Below are positions 44,883 to 54,596 of a DNA stretch of 64,000 nucleotides, piece after piece. This DNA comes from Pseudomonas sp. StFLB209 (GTDB lineage: Bacteria > Pseudomonadota > Gammaproteobacteria > Pseudomonadales > Pseudomonadaceae), in the NCBI RefSeq assembly GCF_000829415.1, contig NZ_AP014637.1:6155001-6219000 (forward strand), read 5' to 3'. The position numbers and the translations under genes were made by a program. The notes beneath the pieces were generated by a model. It was given only the letters and a program-made list of their open reading frames with translations, did not search any database and was not told the DNA's origin. Each line of letters begins with the position of its first letter. The first letter of the stretch is position 1.

Positions 44883-46805
44883 TCAGTCGTCCAGTTCAGC
44901 CCAGCGCTCCAACAGCGCATCCAGCTCAGCCTGGACCGTCTCGACCTGGGCCAGTACCGCCGTGACCTCGGTAGACGGCCGCTGATAGAACGCCGGCTGG
45001 GTGATTTGCTCGTTCAACGCCGCCAAGCGGGTTTCAGTTTCGTCGATCCGGCCAGGCAAGGCCTCCAGTTCGCGCTGCTCCTTGTAGCCGAGCTTTTTCT
45101 TCGCCACTGGTGCGGCCTGCACCGGTGCAGCGCTTGCTGTTGGCTTGGGTGCGACCACAGCACTATTGAGTTCCGATTTGCCTGACTTGCTGTCAGTCAC
45201 TCCCAACAGACGTGGCGAGCCGCCCTGACGCAACCAGTCCTGGTAGCCACCGACGTACTCACGGACCTTGCCACCGCCCTCGAAAACCAGGGTACTGGTG
45301 ACCACGTTGTCCAGGAAGGCCCGGTCGTGGCTGACCATCAACACGGTACCTTTGTAGTTCGACAGAACCTCTTCGAGCAACTCCAGGGTTTCAACGTCCA
45401 GGTCGTTGGTAGGCTCGTCAAGCACCAGCAGGTTGGCCGGCTTGCTGAACAGCTTGGCCAGCAACAGCCGCGCCCGCTCACCACCGGACAGCGCCTTGAC
45501 CGGCGTGCGGGCACGCTGCGGGCTGAACAGGAAATCGCCCAGGTAACTCAGTACGTGGCGATTCTGGCCGTCGATCTCGATAAAGTCGCGACCTTCGGAA
45601 ATGTTGTCGATGACGGTCTTTTCCAGATCCAACTGATGGCGCAACTGGTCAAAGTAAGCGACCTCAAGCTTGGTCCCTGTCTGCACGTCACCGCCGGTCG
45701 CCTGCAGATCGCCCAGCATCAGTTTGAGCAGGGTGGTCTTGCCGGTACCGTTGGCACCCAACAGGCCAATCCGGTCCTCGCGCTGCAGGACCATAGAGAA
45801 GTCCTTGACCAGCTCAGGACCGCCCGGATGGGCGAAGCTGACATTTTCCAGCACGATGACCTGCTTGCCGGATTTCTCCGCCGACTCGATCAGAATATTG
45901 GCCTTGCCGGTCCGTTCACGACGCTCACTGCGCTCGACACGCAACGCCTTGAGCGCACGCACACGGCCTTCGTTACGGGTGCGCCGCGCCTTGATCCCCT
46001 GGCGAATCCAGACTTCTTCCTGAGCCAGACGCTTGTCGAACAGCGCATTGGCGGTTTCTTCGGCGGCCAGCATGGCTTCCTTGTGCACCAGAAAACTTGC
46101 GTAGTCGCCGTTCCAGTCGATCAGCCCGCCGCGATCAAGCTCCAGAATGCGGGTCGCCAGGCTCTGCAGGAAGGCCCGGTCGTGGGTGATGAACAAGACC
46201 GCGCCCTGGAAGTCCTTGAGTGCCTCTTCGAGCCAGGCAATCGCACCGATATCCAGGTGGTTGGTCGGTTCGTCGAGCAACAGCAGGTCAGGCTCGCAGA
46301 CCAGCGCCTGAGCCAGCAGCACCCGACGGCGCCAGCCACCGGACAACTCGGCCAGGGTCTTGTCAGCCGGCAACTGCAGGCGGCTCAGGGTGCTGTCGAC
46401 CACCTGCTGCAGGCGCCAGCCATCACGGGCTTCCAGCTCCTGCTGAACATGCATGAGTTTGTTCAGGTCGTCTTCGGTGACGCAGTTCTGGGCCAGATGG
46501 TGATATTCAGCCAGCAGCGAGCCAACCCCGTCCAGGCCTTCGGCGACCACATCGAACACGGTGCGCTCATCAGCCGCCGGCAGCTCCTGAGGCAACTCGC
46601 CAATTTTCAGGCCAGGTGCGCGCCAGATACTGCCGTCGTCGGGCTTTTGAACGCCCTTGACCAGCTTGAGCATGCTGGATTTGCCTGTGCCATTGCGGCC
46701 GATGATGCACACCCGCTCACCGCGGGCGATCTGCCAGGAGACCTTGTCCAGCAACGGCATGGCGCCGAATGCAAGGGACACTTCGCTGAATTTGAGCAGG
46801 GTCAT
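44883..46805 (-). CDS. uup: ABC-F family ATPase (Uup-like)
   Basis: A 640-residue soluble protein with two ATP-binding cassettes and no membrane domain. Cassette 1: GRNGTGKSSMLKL, LSGGWRRRVLLAQALV and LLLDEPTNHLDI. Cassette 2: GANGTGKTTLLKL, LSGGERARLLLAKLF and VLDEPTNDLDVETLE. The C-terminus has a coiled coil (KKLGYKEQRELEALPGRIDE onward) as in Uup, which acts on ribosomes and affects transposon excision in E. coli. The start at 46805 has GGAGAAG upstream; the frame runs to 46982 but through the divergent promoter area. It converges on the stress-protein gene. Confidence 0.88.
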   Translation of the reverse strand: MTLLKFSEVSLAFGAMPLLDKVSWQIARGERVCIIGRNGTGKSSMLKLVKGVQKPDDGSIWRAPGLKIGELPQELPAADERTVFDVVAEGLDGVGSLLAEYHHLAQNCVTEDDLNKLMHVQQELEARDGWRLQQVVDSTLSRLQLPADKTLAELSGGWRRRVLLAQALVCEPDLLLLDEPTNHLDIGAIAWLEEALKDFQGAVLFITHDRAFLQSLATRILELDRGGLIDWNGDYASFLVHKEAMLAAEETANALFDKRLAQEEVWIRQGIKARRTRNEGRVRALKALRVERSERRERTGKANILIESAEKSGKQVIVLENVSFAHPGGPELVKDFSMVLQREDRIGLLGANGTGKTTLLKLMLGDLQATGGDVQTGTKLEVAYFDQLRHQLDLEKTVIDNISEGRDFIEIDGQNRHVLSYLGDFLFSPQRARTPVKALSGGERARLLLAKLFSKPANLLVLDEPTNDLDVETLELLEEVLSNYKGTVLMVSHDRAFLDNVVTSTLVFEGGGKVREYVGGYQDWLRQGGSPRLLGVTDSKSGKSELNSAVVAPKPTASAAPVQAAPVAKKKLGYKEQRELEALPGRIDETETRLAALNEQITQPAFYQRPSTEVTAVLAQVETVQAELDALLERWAELDD

Positions 46806-46997
46806 GAGCTTCTCCAAAAACCGGGCGCGCATTCTACCCGAGATAGAGTCCCGCTGTCGGCAGCAGGACGAAATGACTCGCTTGCACCCCCGGTAATTAT
46901 TTCCGGACACGTCACAGGCAGTCGCGCCACTTTCAACCCAAGCAGGCAAAAGGCTAAAGTAACGGCACTTTTCACGACTCAACAGCCCGGAAGTCCC

Positions 46998-48926
46998 ATG
47001 CGCGGTCGTTTGTTCAGCCTAGTATCCTGTCTGCTTCTTTCCGCAACCGCTGCCATGCAGGTCCAGGCAGCGGATATCACCCAACAGCGCAAACTCTATG
47101 ACGAGGCCAAGAGAGCCCTGGCCAAAGGCGACACCGGCCCCTACATGCGCTCTGCAGCAGCGCTGGCCGACTACCCGTTGCAACCGTATCTGGAATACGA
47201 CGAACTGACCGCCCGTCTGAAGAGCGCCAGCAACGCCGAAATAGAAAAGTTTCTCGCCGAGCACGGCGACCTGCCCCAGGCCAACTGGATGAAATTGCGC
47301 TGGCTGCGCTGGCTGGCCGAGCGCGGTGACTGGCAGACCTTCGTCAAGTATTACGATGAAAAGATGAATTTCACCGAGCTGGACTGCCTGTACGGCCAGT
47401 ACCAGATCAACAATGGTCAGCGCGCCGAAGCCTACGCCAGCGCAGAAAAACTGTGGATGACCATCAAGAGCCTGCCAGGCTCGTGCGATACGCTGTTCGC
47501 CCAGTGGGCCGCTGCCGGACAATTGACCGAGCAGAAGCGTTGGCAGCGCGCCAAGCTGGCCGCCCAGGCACGCAACTACAGCCTGGCAACCACACTGGTC
47601 AACAGCCTCAATTCGCTGGCACCGCAGGGCAAGCTGTTGCTGGCGGTGGCGCAGAAACCGGAAATGCTCGACAACCCGGCGCAGTTCAGGCCGGTGGACG
47701 AAGCCATGTCGGATGTGGTCGGTCTCGGTCTGCGGCGCCTGGCCCGCCAGGATCCGCCGAAAACCCTGGCGATGCTCGACAGCTACGCCACCACAATGCA
47801 CTTCTCCAAAGAAGAAAAGGTCGAGATCGCCAAGGAGATTGGCCTGACCCTGGCGCGTCGTTATGACGACCGGGCACTGGAGATCATGAGCCGCTACGAC
47901 CCTGACCTGCACGATGACACCGTCAGCGAATGGCGCATGCGCCTGCTGTTGCGCCTGGGGCGCTGGCAAGAAGCTTATGACCTGGCACGCCGCCTGCCGG
48001 CCGACCTGGCCGACACCAACCGCTGGCGCTACTGGGAAGCGCGTGCGCTAGAGCTGGCGCAACCGGGCAACCCGCAAATTCCGGCCTTGTACAAACAAGT
48101 CGCGCAAGAACGGGACTTCTATGGTTTTCTGGCCGCCGACCGCACCCAGAGCCCGTACCAGCTGAACAACAAACCGCTGGTTCTTAGCCAGGCCACGATC
48201 AACAAGGTGCGCAACACCCCCGGCATTCGCCGTGCGCTGGAATTTCACAATCGCGGCGAGATCGTCGATGGCCGGCGCGAGTGGTATCACGTCAGCCGGC
48301 ATTTCAACCGCGACGAAATGGTTGCCCAGGCCAAACTGGCCTATGACCTGAAATGGTACTTCCCGGCAATCCGCACCATCAGCCAGGCCAAATATTGGGA
48401 TGATCTGGATATCCGCTTCCCGATGGCTTATCGCGACACGCTGGTGCGCGAAGCCAAAGTGCGGGGCCTGCATTCGAGCTGGGTATTTGCTATCACCCGT
48501 CAGGAAAGTGCGTTCATGGACGACGCCCGTTCCGGCGTGGGCGCCAGTGGCCTGATGCAGTTGATGCCGGCCACGGCCAAAGAGACCGCAAAACGCTTCA
48601 ATATTCCGCTGGCCTCACCGCAACAGGTGTTTAACCCCGATACCAATATTCAGTTGGGCGCGGCGTTTCTGAGCCAGGTGCACGGGCAGTTCAACGGCAA
48701 CCGGGTATTGGCGTCGGCGGCCTACAACGCAGGTCCAGGACGGGTGCGTCAGTGGCTCAAGGGTGCCAACCACCTGGCATTCGATGTCTGGGTGGAAAGC
48801 ATCCCGTTCGACGAGACGCGCCAGTATGTGCAGAACGTGTTGTCGTACTCGGTGATCTACGGCCAGAAGCTGAATAACCCGCAGCCGCTGGTGGACTGGC
48901 ACGAACGATTCTTTGACGATTTGTAG
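46998..48926 (+). CDS. slt: Soluble lytic murein transglycosylase
   Basis: A 642-residue periplasmic enzyme with a signal peptide (cleavage likely after QVQAA, near residue 26). The first two-thirds is the helical U- and L-type superhelix (repeated W/L-rich helices). The C-terminal lysozyme-like domain has the catalytic E503 in ITRQESAFMDDARS, then GLMQLMPATAKETAK and SAAYNAGPGRVRQWL. It cleaves the MurNAc-GlcNAc bond with anhydro ring formation, and its products are recycled by NagZ. The start at 46998 is chosen at the signal peptide; the very long upstream frame is a shadow of the ABC-F gene. Confidence 0.95.
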   Translation: MRGRLFSLVSCLLLSATAAMQVQAADITQQRKLYDEAKRALAKGDTGPYMRSAAALADYPLQPYLEYDELTARLKSASNAEIEKFLAEHGDLPQANWMKLRWLRWLAERGDWQTFVKYYDEKMNFTELDCLYGQYQINNGQRAEAYASAEKLWMTIKSLPGSCDTLFAQWAAAGQLTEQKRWQRAKLAAQARNYSLATTLVNSLNSLAPQGKLLLAVAQKPEMLDNPAQFRPVDEAMSDVVGLGLRRLARQDPPKTLAMLDSYATTMHFSKEEKVEIAKEIGLTLARRYDDRALEIMSRYDPDLHDDTVSEWRMRLLLRLGRWQEAYDLARRLPADLADTNRWRYWEARALELAQPGNPQIPALYKQVAQERDFYGFLAADRTQSPYQLNNKPLVLSQATINKVRNTPGIRRALEFHNRGEIVDGRREWYHVSRHFNRDEMVAQAKLAYDLKWYFPAIRTISQAKYWDDLDIRFPMAYRDTLVREAKVRGLHSSWVFAITRQESAFMDDARSGVGASGLMQLMPATAKETAKRFNIPLASPQQVFNPDTNIQLGAAFLSQVHGQFNGNRVLASAAYNAGPGRVRQWLKGANHLAFDVWVESIPFDETRQYVQNVLSYSVIYGQKLNNPQPLVDWHERFFDDL

Positions 48927-48963
48927 AACCGGCCGGGCTGTCGTACTGCAAACACGGCGCCTC

Positions 48964-49030
48964 GCAGGAGCCGCTTTAGCTGCGAAGCCTTTCGCGGCCA
49001 AAGCGGATCACCGCCCGGCCGCTCCTACAA
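48964..49030. repeat. REP doublet after slt
   Basis: GGAGCCGCTTTAGCTGCGAA at about 48967-48986 and the inverted TTCGCGGCCAAAGCGG (from 48991) ending GCCGCTCCTACAA at 49030. They lie between slt and the convergent MOSC gene. A further fragment GGCCCCGCTCCTACT near 49097 ends at the MOSC gene. Confidence 0.7.
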
Positions 49031-49102
49031 GATAAGCATTAAAAATCAATTGGCTGTGATTTGTTTGATGAGAGAGCGGTGGTCGCCACAACGGCCCCGC
49101 TC

Positions 49103-49912
49103 CTACTCCAGAACTTCCACCCGCATCCCCACCTCCAGCCGTCCTTCGCCATCGCTGACCAGGTTTTGCCCGAACAGGATTTCGTTTTCGATCAGACGGT
49201 AGCTCTTGAGGGTATTGAGCGGTTCGCGATCGGGACTGCGCTGGCCGGTGGCGGGGTCGATGGTGGTCAGGACACAGCGCGAGCAGGCCTTGAGTACCCG
49301 CAATTCCAGTTCGCCGATGCGGATGCGCTTCCAGCTGTCTTCGGCATAAGGCTCAGCGCCGCTGATCACCAGATTGGGTCGAAAGCGCAGCATCTCCTGC
49401 GGCCGACCGATACGCGCAGAGAGGTCGTCCAGAGACCCCTGACCAATCAGCAACAGCGGAAAACCATCAGCGAACCCGACTTTGTCGTCGATCGTCCCGT
49501 AACCATCGGGCAGCCAGCGTGCACGGGCCTGAGGGACATGCACCACCCGCACTGGTTTGCCAATGAAGGCACTGGCCCACTCGGCCGCCTCGTCACCGGC
49601 GTCCGGCACCTGCAAACTATCACGCCATACGGTGACACCGCGCAGGTTATCGGCCCGGTCTTCAGGCAACGCCACATCAAGCGCCGTGAAGCCTGGCGCT
49701 GAGAATGTCACGCCGCCAGAGGCATTCCACAGCACCGACAACTGCGACATGTGCGGCAATGCACGCTGGGTGAGAAAACGCCCGGTAGCGGCATCGACCA
49801 GCATCCAGCGCCGGTCGCCAACCAGCCCCAAGGCATCGAAAGCAGCGCTGTCGAGCACCTCGGGTTTGCACGACTTCAAGGGATAGCGGTAAAGCGCACT
49901 CAGTTGCAACAT
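49103..49912 (-). CDS. MOSC domain protein (YcbX-like molybdenum-cofactor enzyme)
   Basis: A 269-residue protein with an N-terminal MOSC beta-barrel (LSALYRYPLKSCKPEVLDSA) and a C-terminal MOSC domain. The cysteine in VLKACSRCVLTTIDP is the expected molybdenum ligand. DGFPLLLIGQGSLDDL is conserved. YcbX-type proteins reduce N-hydroxylated compounds using a molybdenum cofactor; E. coli YcbX carries an extra ferredoxin domain that is missing here, so an electron donor protein must exist. AGGAACAGG precedes the ATG. Confidence 0.86.
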   Translation of the reverse strand: MLQLSALYRYPLKSCKPEVLDSAAFDALGLVGDRRWMLVDAATGRFLTQRALPHMSQLSVLWNASGGVTFSAPGFTALDVALPEDRADNLRGVTVWRDSLQVPDAGDEAAEWASAFIGKPVRVVHVPQARARWLPDGYGTIDDKVGFADGFPLLLIGQGSLDDLSARIGRPQEMLRFRPNLVISGAEPYAEDSWKRIRIGELELRVLKACSRCVLTTIDPATGQRSPDREPLNTLKSYRLIENEILFGQNLVSDGEGRLEVGMRVEVLE

Positions 49913-49954
49913 GGCCTGTTCCTGGTGGAGTTCAGGCCACAGATTACACTGGCC

Positions 49955-50884
49955 TCAGCCGTACACCATCACTAACCGTTCACGAACAACATCGACCAGC
50001 TTGTCCGGCTGGAACTTGGACAGGAAGTTATCGCAACCGACTTTCTTGACCATCGATTCGTTGAAGCTGCCCGACAGCGAAGTGTGCAACACCACATACA
50101 AGCCCTTGAGCCGTGGGTCGTTGCGAATCTCGGTGGTCAGTCGGTATCCGTCCATTTCCGGCATCTCTGCGTCGGTGAACACCATCAGCAGCTTCTCGTT
50201 CATGTCCTGGCCGGTGTCGGCCCAGGCTTTGAGCATGTTCAGCCCCTTGAGACCATTGCTGGCGGTATGCAGCTTGATGCCGAGCTGCGACAAGGTATCG
50301 CGCAACTGGTTGAGTGCGACCTTGGAGTCATCCACCAACAGAATTTCCAGACCCTTGGCGCGTTCCAGAATCGGATCCTCAAGCTTTTCGGTCGACACCC
50401 GGGCGTTGTAGGGCACGATCTCGGCCAGCACCTTCTCGACATCGATGACTTCGACCAGTTGGTCGTCGACCTTGCTGATTGCCGTCAGGTAGTGCTGGCG
50501 ACCGGCGCTGGCCGGTGGCGGCATGATGGCATCCCAATTCATGTTGATGATGCGGTCCACGCCGCCCACCAGGAACGCCTGCACCGAGCGGTTGTATTCA
50601 GTGACGATAATCGTGCTGTTCGGGCCCGGCACCAGCGGCCGCATGCCGATCGCTTGCGACAGGTCAATAACCGGCAGGGTCTGGCCGCGCAGGTTGACCA
50701 CGCCACAGACGAACGAATGGCGTTGTGGCATGAGCGTCAGCTTGGGCAGTTGCAGCACTTCCTGAACCTTGAAGACGTTGATCGCAAACAACTGGCGGCC
50801 CGCCAGCCGGAACATGAGGATTTCCAGGCGGTTCTCGCCCACCAACTGGGTACGCTGATCCACTGTGTCGAGAATGCCAGCCAT
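49955..50884 (-). CDS. cheV: Chemotaxis coupling protein CheV
   Basis: A 309-residue CheW-receiver fusion. The N-terminal CheW domain (LEILMFRLAGRQLFAINVFKVQEVL, VNLRGQTLPVIDLSQAIGM) couples receptors to CheA. The C-terminal receiver domain has the acidic pair in ILLVDDSKVALNQL and the phosphoacceptor in VFTDAEMPEMDGY, with K of FLSKFQPDK. The start at 50884 is supported by CTTCAGGAGTTCTAC upstream; the frame runs to 51019 without support. Confidence 0.93.
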   Translation of the reverse strand: MAGILDTVDQRTQLVGENRLEILMFRLAGRQLFAINVFKVQEVLQLPKLTLMPQRHSFVCGVVNLRGQTLPVIDLSQAIGMRPLVPGPNSTIIVTEYNRSVQAFLVGGVDRIINMNWDAIMPPPASAGRQHYLTAISKVDDQLVEVIDVEKVLAEIVPYNARVSTEKLEDPILERAKGLEILLVDDSKVALNQLRDTLSQLGIKLHTASNGLKGLNMLKAWADTGQDMNEKLLMVFTDAEMPEMDGYRLTTEIRNDPRLKGLYVVLHTSLSGSFNESMVKKVGCDNFLSKFQPDKLVDVVRERLVMVYG

Positions 50885-51501
50885 GTAGAACTCCTGAAGC
50901 GTTAATGACGATACGTCTGCCCGGTGTATCGGCCGAAGCCGCTCAGACCTTAGCCTGTGCACCCGGGCTTTATCGCGAAATGGCAACCCACTGACTCCAC
51001 CCGACACCTGATCAGACAACCGCCGGCGATCATTGATATCATATTAGCATCATGCTTTACTGGCTTTACCTTGCCAACTGCCTTGACGATATATATGTCG
51101 TTACGGGTCAGATCTTTTTTCAAGTATCAAAGAATTTGATGCTAGGGGTAACCCTGAGTCCAACTCAGGGCAAACCTGATATTCGCCTTATTCAATAGAT
51201 ATTATTGTGACACCATTCTCAATACATGAATGGAGTCAGGCTGTTGTTGTGCGTGCAGGCTCAAGCCCTGCCCCATGCGCGGCCGCCAAGGGGCAATGAA
51301 GCAAGCCTGCGCATCAGGGATCAAGTCGACGGCTGAGATTTTCGGCACTGGCTGGCTAATGCGTGCCGATAGACATCATATAGCCACCATCGAACAATAT
51401 TCAGAATCCCCCTACAGACTTTCAGCTGAAATAGACATTAACTGTCTGGCATTCCCCGCGAGCGCTCTGTCTACGCGATCGATGAAGTACGGAGACCCAG
51501 A
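50885..51501. other. Long intergenic region, no gene seen
   Basis: About 600 bp between divergent genes. A moderately AT-rich stretch lies around 51035-51130. A hairpin, CCCTGAGT/ACTCAGGG with a CCA loop, is at 51152-51170. It has no T-tract. A 92-codon frame at 51230-51508 runs into the next start and lacks a ribosome site and family features. Promoters for cheV (minus) and the 138-residue gene (plus) are expected here but I cannot place them. Confidence 0.5.
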
Positions 51502-51918
51502 ATGCTGAACAGTAATCAATGGCAGCAGCGACATGACCAGGTGCTGGATGAATGCCTGAGGTTGCTGGACCGCTCCGAAGACTGCCTGGCGCATCTGGAG
51601 ATGATCGCCAACGACAAGGACGCTATCAAAGGCCTGCAAAGCACCTTGCGCTCACTCACCGAGAAAGCCGTCGGCGCAGCACTGCACAGTACCGCCAGCT
51701 TTGCTGGCCAGTTGCAGCAACAACTCGAAGGCCTGGGTGATGACATGCTGCAGCACGAAGCCCTGCGCACACTCAGAGACTGCCTGGGCCTGCTGGCCTG
51801 GCAACTGGAACTGATTGACCCGCAGACCGGCGAGCTGGGCATGGACGACAGCGAACAACACGAACTGCTCAACCGTCTTGCCGACCAGACCCGCGCAGCA
51901 CCCAGGGCCGGTTGTTGA
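51502..51918 (+). CDS. Helical protein of unknown function beside a two-component pair
   Basis: A 138-residue soluble protein predicted almost wholly helical (MLNSNQWQQRHDQVLDECLR, CLGLLAWQLELIDPQTG). It has four cysteines, CL..CL near the N-terminus and C near residue 93 and at the C-terminus (RAGC). CGGAGACCCAGA precedes the ATG. It is co-directional with the sensor kinase 200 bp downstream. I do not recognise a family; a small partner or regulatory protein is possible but unproven. Confidence 0.6.
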   Translation: MLNSNQWQQRHDQVLDECLRLLDRSEDCLAHLEMIANDKDAIKGLQSTLRSLTEKAVGAALHSTASFAGQLQQQLEGLGDDMLQHEALRTLRDCLGLLAWQLELIDPQTGELGMDDSEQHELLNRLADQTRAAPRAGC

Positions 51919-52118
51919 TGCGGGGCAGACAAAAATATCCACACGCAACAAATAAGCCTTACGCTATCAATCAGCACAAACGCATTGCCGATGGTTTCGA
52001 TATCAGGCATATCTTCGTTCATCAATACGGTTAAGTATTGCATTGCGATAACGGTTTGCTTGTCTGTAGCGCACCCATTGGGTCGCTGTCGCCGTGGACC
52101 ACCAGCCAAGACTTTTCA

Positions 52119-53018
52119 ATGATCGCCTTAATACCCCTGCGCAACTTGATCTCTCGCTTGTGCCCTATGGGCAACCGTTATGCCCTGGTGCTGACAGCCA
52201 CACTCGGGACGCTCGCCACCCTCGCCAACACACTGGTTTATTGGCATACGCAGACACTGCCCGGCGCGTTGTTGCTGTTCAATCTGCTGACCTTGATCCT
52301 GCTCTGGCTGCCACAGCTGGGCGCACGCCAGGACGTTTGCCTGACCCCTGTTGAACTGGCCGAACACATGTTGCAGGTGCAAAAGACCGAGCGCCAACGA
52401 CTCAGCCGCGAACTGCACGACGATATCGGCCAGATGCTCACTGCCGCCCGCCTGCAGCTCGACTGGTTGCAACGGCGCCTGCCGGACGATTGTCACGAAC
52501 AGGGACGATTGCTCAACAACACACTGCAAGAGACGCTGGACAAGATCCGCGACCTGTCGAGCATCCTCAATCCGCGCCAGCTCTCAAGTCTGGGGCTGGA
52601 AGCGAGCCTGCGCTCGCATCTGGTACGCACCCTGGCCGACAGCGAGGTACGCTGGACCTTCGACTGCCCGCAACCGCTCAATGGCATTGCAGAAGAGATC
52701 GCCGTTGCCGCCTTCCGGATTACCCAGGAAGCGGTAACCAACATGCTGCGCCATGCTCAGGCACGCAACCTGGTGGTGCGCCTGCAACGTCTGCCCCACG
52801 GCTTGTCGCTGTTCATTCAGGACGATGGCCAGGGTTTCGAGCCAGCCTTGAGCCCCGCCCAGGAAAACCAGCGCGGTATCGCCGGCATGAGCGAACGGGC
52901 GTGCCTGCTCGGCGGCGCCTGGTCGCTGCACAGCGAACCAGGCGTCGGCACTCGTATTGAAGCCGTTTTCCCGTGGGCCCCACGCAACCAGCAACGGGCC
53001 CGCCCGCACAAGACCTGA
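52119..53018 (+). CDS. Sensor histidine kinase (NarX-like HisKA_3 class)
   Basis: A 299-residue membrane sensor. Two hydrophobic segments near residues 20-37 and 43-60 with almost no periplasmic loop suggest sensing within the membrane or cytosol. The phosphorylated histidine is H100 in RQRLSRELHDDIGQML, of the NarX/UhpB type. The ATPase follows: FRITQEAVTNMLRHAQARN, FIQDDGQGFEPAL and IAGMSERACLLGG. The start is uncertain: ATGs at 52119 and 52167 both lack a clear ribosome site, and the frame extends to 52038. The cognate regulator starts 2 bp after the stop. Confidence 0.85.
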   Translation: MIALIPLRNLISRLCPMGNRYALVLTATLGTLATLANTLVYWHTQTLPGALLLFNLLTLILLWLPQLGARQDVCLTPVELAEHMLQVQKTERQRLSRELHDDIGQMLTAARLQLDWLQRRLPDDCHEQGRLLNNTLQETLDKIRDLSSILNPRQLSSLGLEASLRSHLVRTLADSEVRWTFDCPQPLNGIAEEIAVAAFRITQEAVTNMLRHAQARNLVVRLQRLPHGLSLFIQDDGQGFEPALSPAQENQRGIAGMSERACLLGGAWSLHSEPGVGTRIEAVFPWAPRNQQRARPHKT

Positions 53019-53020
53019 TC

Positions 53021-53680
53021 ATGACCTGCACACTCTTACTGATCGACGACCACTCCCTGATCCGTGCCGGCATCCGCGCCATGGTTGCCGACATTCCCGG
53101 CTTCAGCGTGATCGGCGAAGCCGCTGACGGTGACCACCTGCCCGAACTGGCCCTGAGCCTGGACCCGGATATCGTCCTGCTGGACATCTCGATGAAGCAG
53201 ACCAGTGGCCTGGATGCCCTGCAACAGCTATTGCGGGCAAGACCGCACAGCAAAGTGCTGATCATCTCGATGCATACCGAACCGGCACTGATCATGCGCG
53301 CCTTGCAGACCGGCGCCCACGGCTACCTGCTCAAAGACACCACCGCAACCGAGCTGCAGCACGCGCTCCTGGCGCTGGCAGCGGGCGAGCGCTATCTCAG
53401 CCCGGCGATTGCCCACACCGTCATCAATCAGGCGTTGCTCGGGACGCCGAGCCTGCCTCTGAACACCCAGGACAGCCTCAACCTGACGGCCCGGCAACTG
53501 GAAATCCTGCGCCTGATCGTGCGCGGCAAATCCACCCGGGAAATTGCCTCGGGCCTGGGCCTGTCGGTCAAAACCGTCGAGACCCACCGCGCGCAAATCA
53601 TGAAGCGCTTGCAGATCTACGACATCGCAGGCCTGGTGCTGTACTGCGTACGCGAACGAATCATCAGTCTGGACGACTGA
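53021..53680 (+). CDS. LuxR/NarL-family response regulator
   Basis: A 219-residue regulator. The receiver has LLLIDDHSLIRAGIRAMV, phosphoacceptor D55 in IVLLDISMKQTSGL and the conserved Lys in YLLKDTTATEL. The C-terminal helix-turn-helix is LTARQLEILRLIVRGKSTRE followed by KTVETHRAQIMKRL. It pairs with the kinase encoded directly upstream. The regulon is unknown. Its 3' end overlaps that of the convergent lipid kinase gene by 17 bp. Confidence 0.92.
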   Translation: MTCTLLLIDDHSLIRAGIRAMVADIPGFSVIGEAADGDHLPELALSLDPDIVLLDISMKQTSGLDALQQLLRARPHSKVLIISMHTEPALIMRALQTGAHGYLLKDTTATELQHALLALAAGERYLSPAIAHTVINQALLGTPSLPLNTQDSLNLTARQLEILRLIVRGKSTREIASGLGLSVKTVETHRAQIMKRLQIYDIAGLVLYCVRERIISLDD

Positions 53681-54596
53681 GCCACGGCGTCTCACTGTCG
53701 CCCAACAGCGCCGAACCGGCTGGCAAATGCACCATCAAGGCAGCATGACGCGCCTCGAAACGCAGGTGCTGGCAGTTGAGGGGTTCGCCATCGAGGTTGA
53801 TATCCAGCCCGTGGACTGACTTGAGCTCGATCCAGGGCAGGCGGGCCCGGACGAACATGTTCTCGATACCCAAGCCGCCGGCCAGCAAACCTTTCAGGGT
53901 GCCGACCAGTTCCTGTGGGGCCGGCAGGATACTGATGTCCAGCAAGCCATCGTCGGCCAGCGCATTGGGGCATAACACATGACCGCCGCCGGCCTGTCGA
54001 CCGTTACCGATGCCCAATGCCAGCAAGTCTCCGGCCCAGTGAAAGTCTGGACCGCTCAGTTCGCCATAGGCCGCATGCAGCTCACTGAAACGGGTCAGCC
54101 CAGTAAACAGGTATGCAGCGCCGCCGAGCACCTTTTTCAGGTCTTCGGAGGTATTGGCCGTCACCTGGCTGCCAAAGCCGCCGGTGGCCATGTTCAGAAA
54201 CAGTCGCCCATCGACCTCGCCCAGATCGACGGCGCGCGCCGGAACGTCCAGCAGATCAAGTGCTGCATCGACCTCAAGCGGTACACCAGCGGCGTGGGCA
54301 AAATCGTTGGCAGTGCCCAGCGGCAGAATCACCAGGCTCACAGGCTGATCAGCCGTACGACTGAGCGCCAGCGCTTCGGCGATATCGCGCAGGGTGCCGT
54401 CGCCGCCTCCGGCGATCACCTGCCGATGACCGGCGGCCAGGGCTTCGGCAACCAGCCGCTGGGCATCGCCGGCTTCCCAGGTCAGACGCACATCAAGCTC
54501 CCACCCCTGCTCGCGCTTGCGGGCAACCGCATCGCGGACCTGCTCGTTGAGCGACTGCTTGCCATGAAGAATCAGAATCGCTCTGCGTTGTGCCAT
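53664..54596 (-). CDS. Lipid kinase of the YegS/DAGK family
   Basis: A 310-residue soluble kinase with the diacylglycerol-kinase catalytic signature GGGDGTLRDIAEAL and substrate or ATP loop segments VILPLGTANDFAHAAG and IGNGRQAGGGHVLCPNALADDG. YegS phosphorylates phosphatidylglycerol in vitro; the physiological lipid here is unknown. CAGGGGAG precedes the ATG. It converges on the response-regulator gene with a 17 bp overlap. Confidence 0.9.
   Translation of the reverse strand: MAQRRAILILHGKQSLNEQVRDAVARKREQGWELDVRLTWEAGDAQRLVAEALAAGHRQVIAGGGDGTLRDIAEALALSRTADQPVSLVILPLGTANDFAHAAGVPLEVDAALDLLDVPARAVDLGEVDGRLFLNMATGGFGSQVTANTSEDLKKVLGGAAYLFTGLTRFSELHAAYGELSGPDFHWAGDLLALGIGNGRQAGGGHVLCPNALADDGLLDISILPAPQELVGTLKGLLAGGLGIENMFVRARLPWIELKSVHGLDINLDGEPLNCQHLRFEARHAALMVHLPAGSALLGDSETPWLSRPD

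Noticed and set aside
45327..46997. Very long plus-strand extension upstream of slt
   Set aside because: It mirrors the ABC-F gene on the other strand. The slt signal peptide sets the true start at 46998.
51230..51508. A 92-codon frame before the 138-residue gene
   Set aside because: No ribosome site, Cys/Arg-heavy composition, overlaps the next start.
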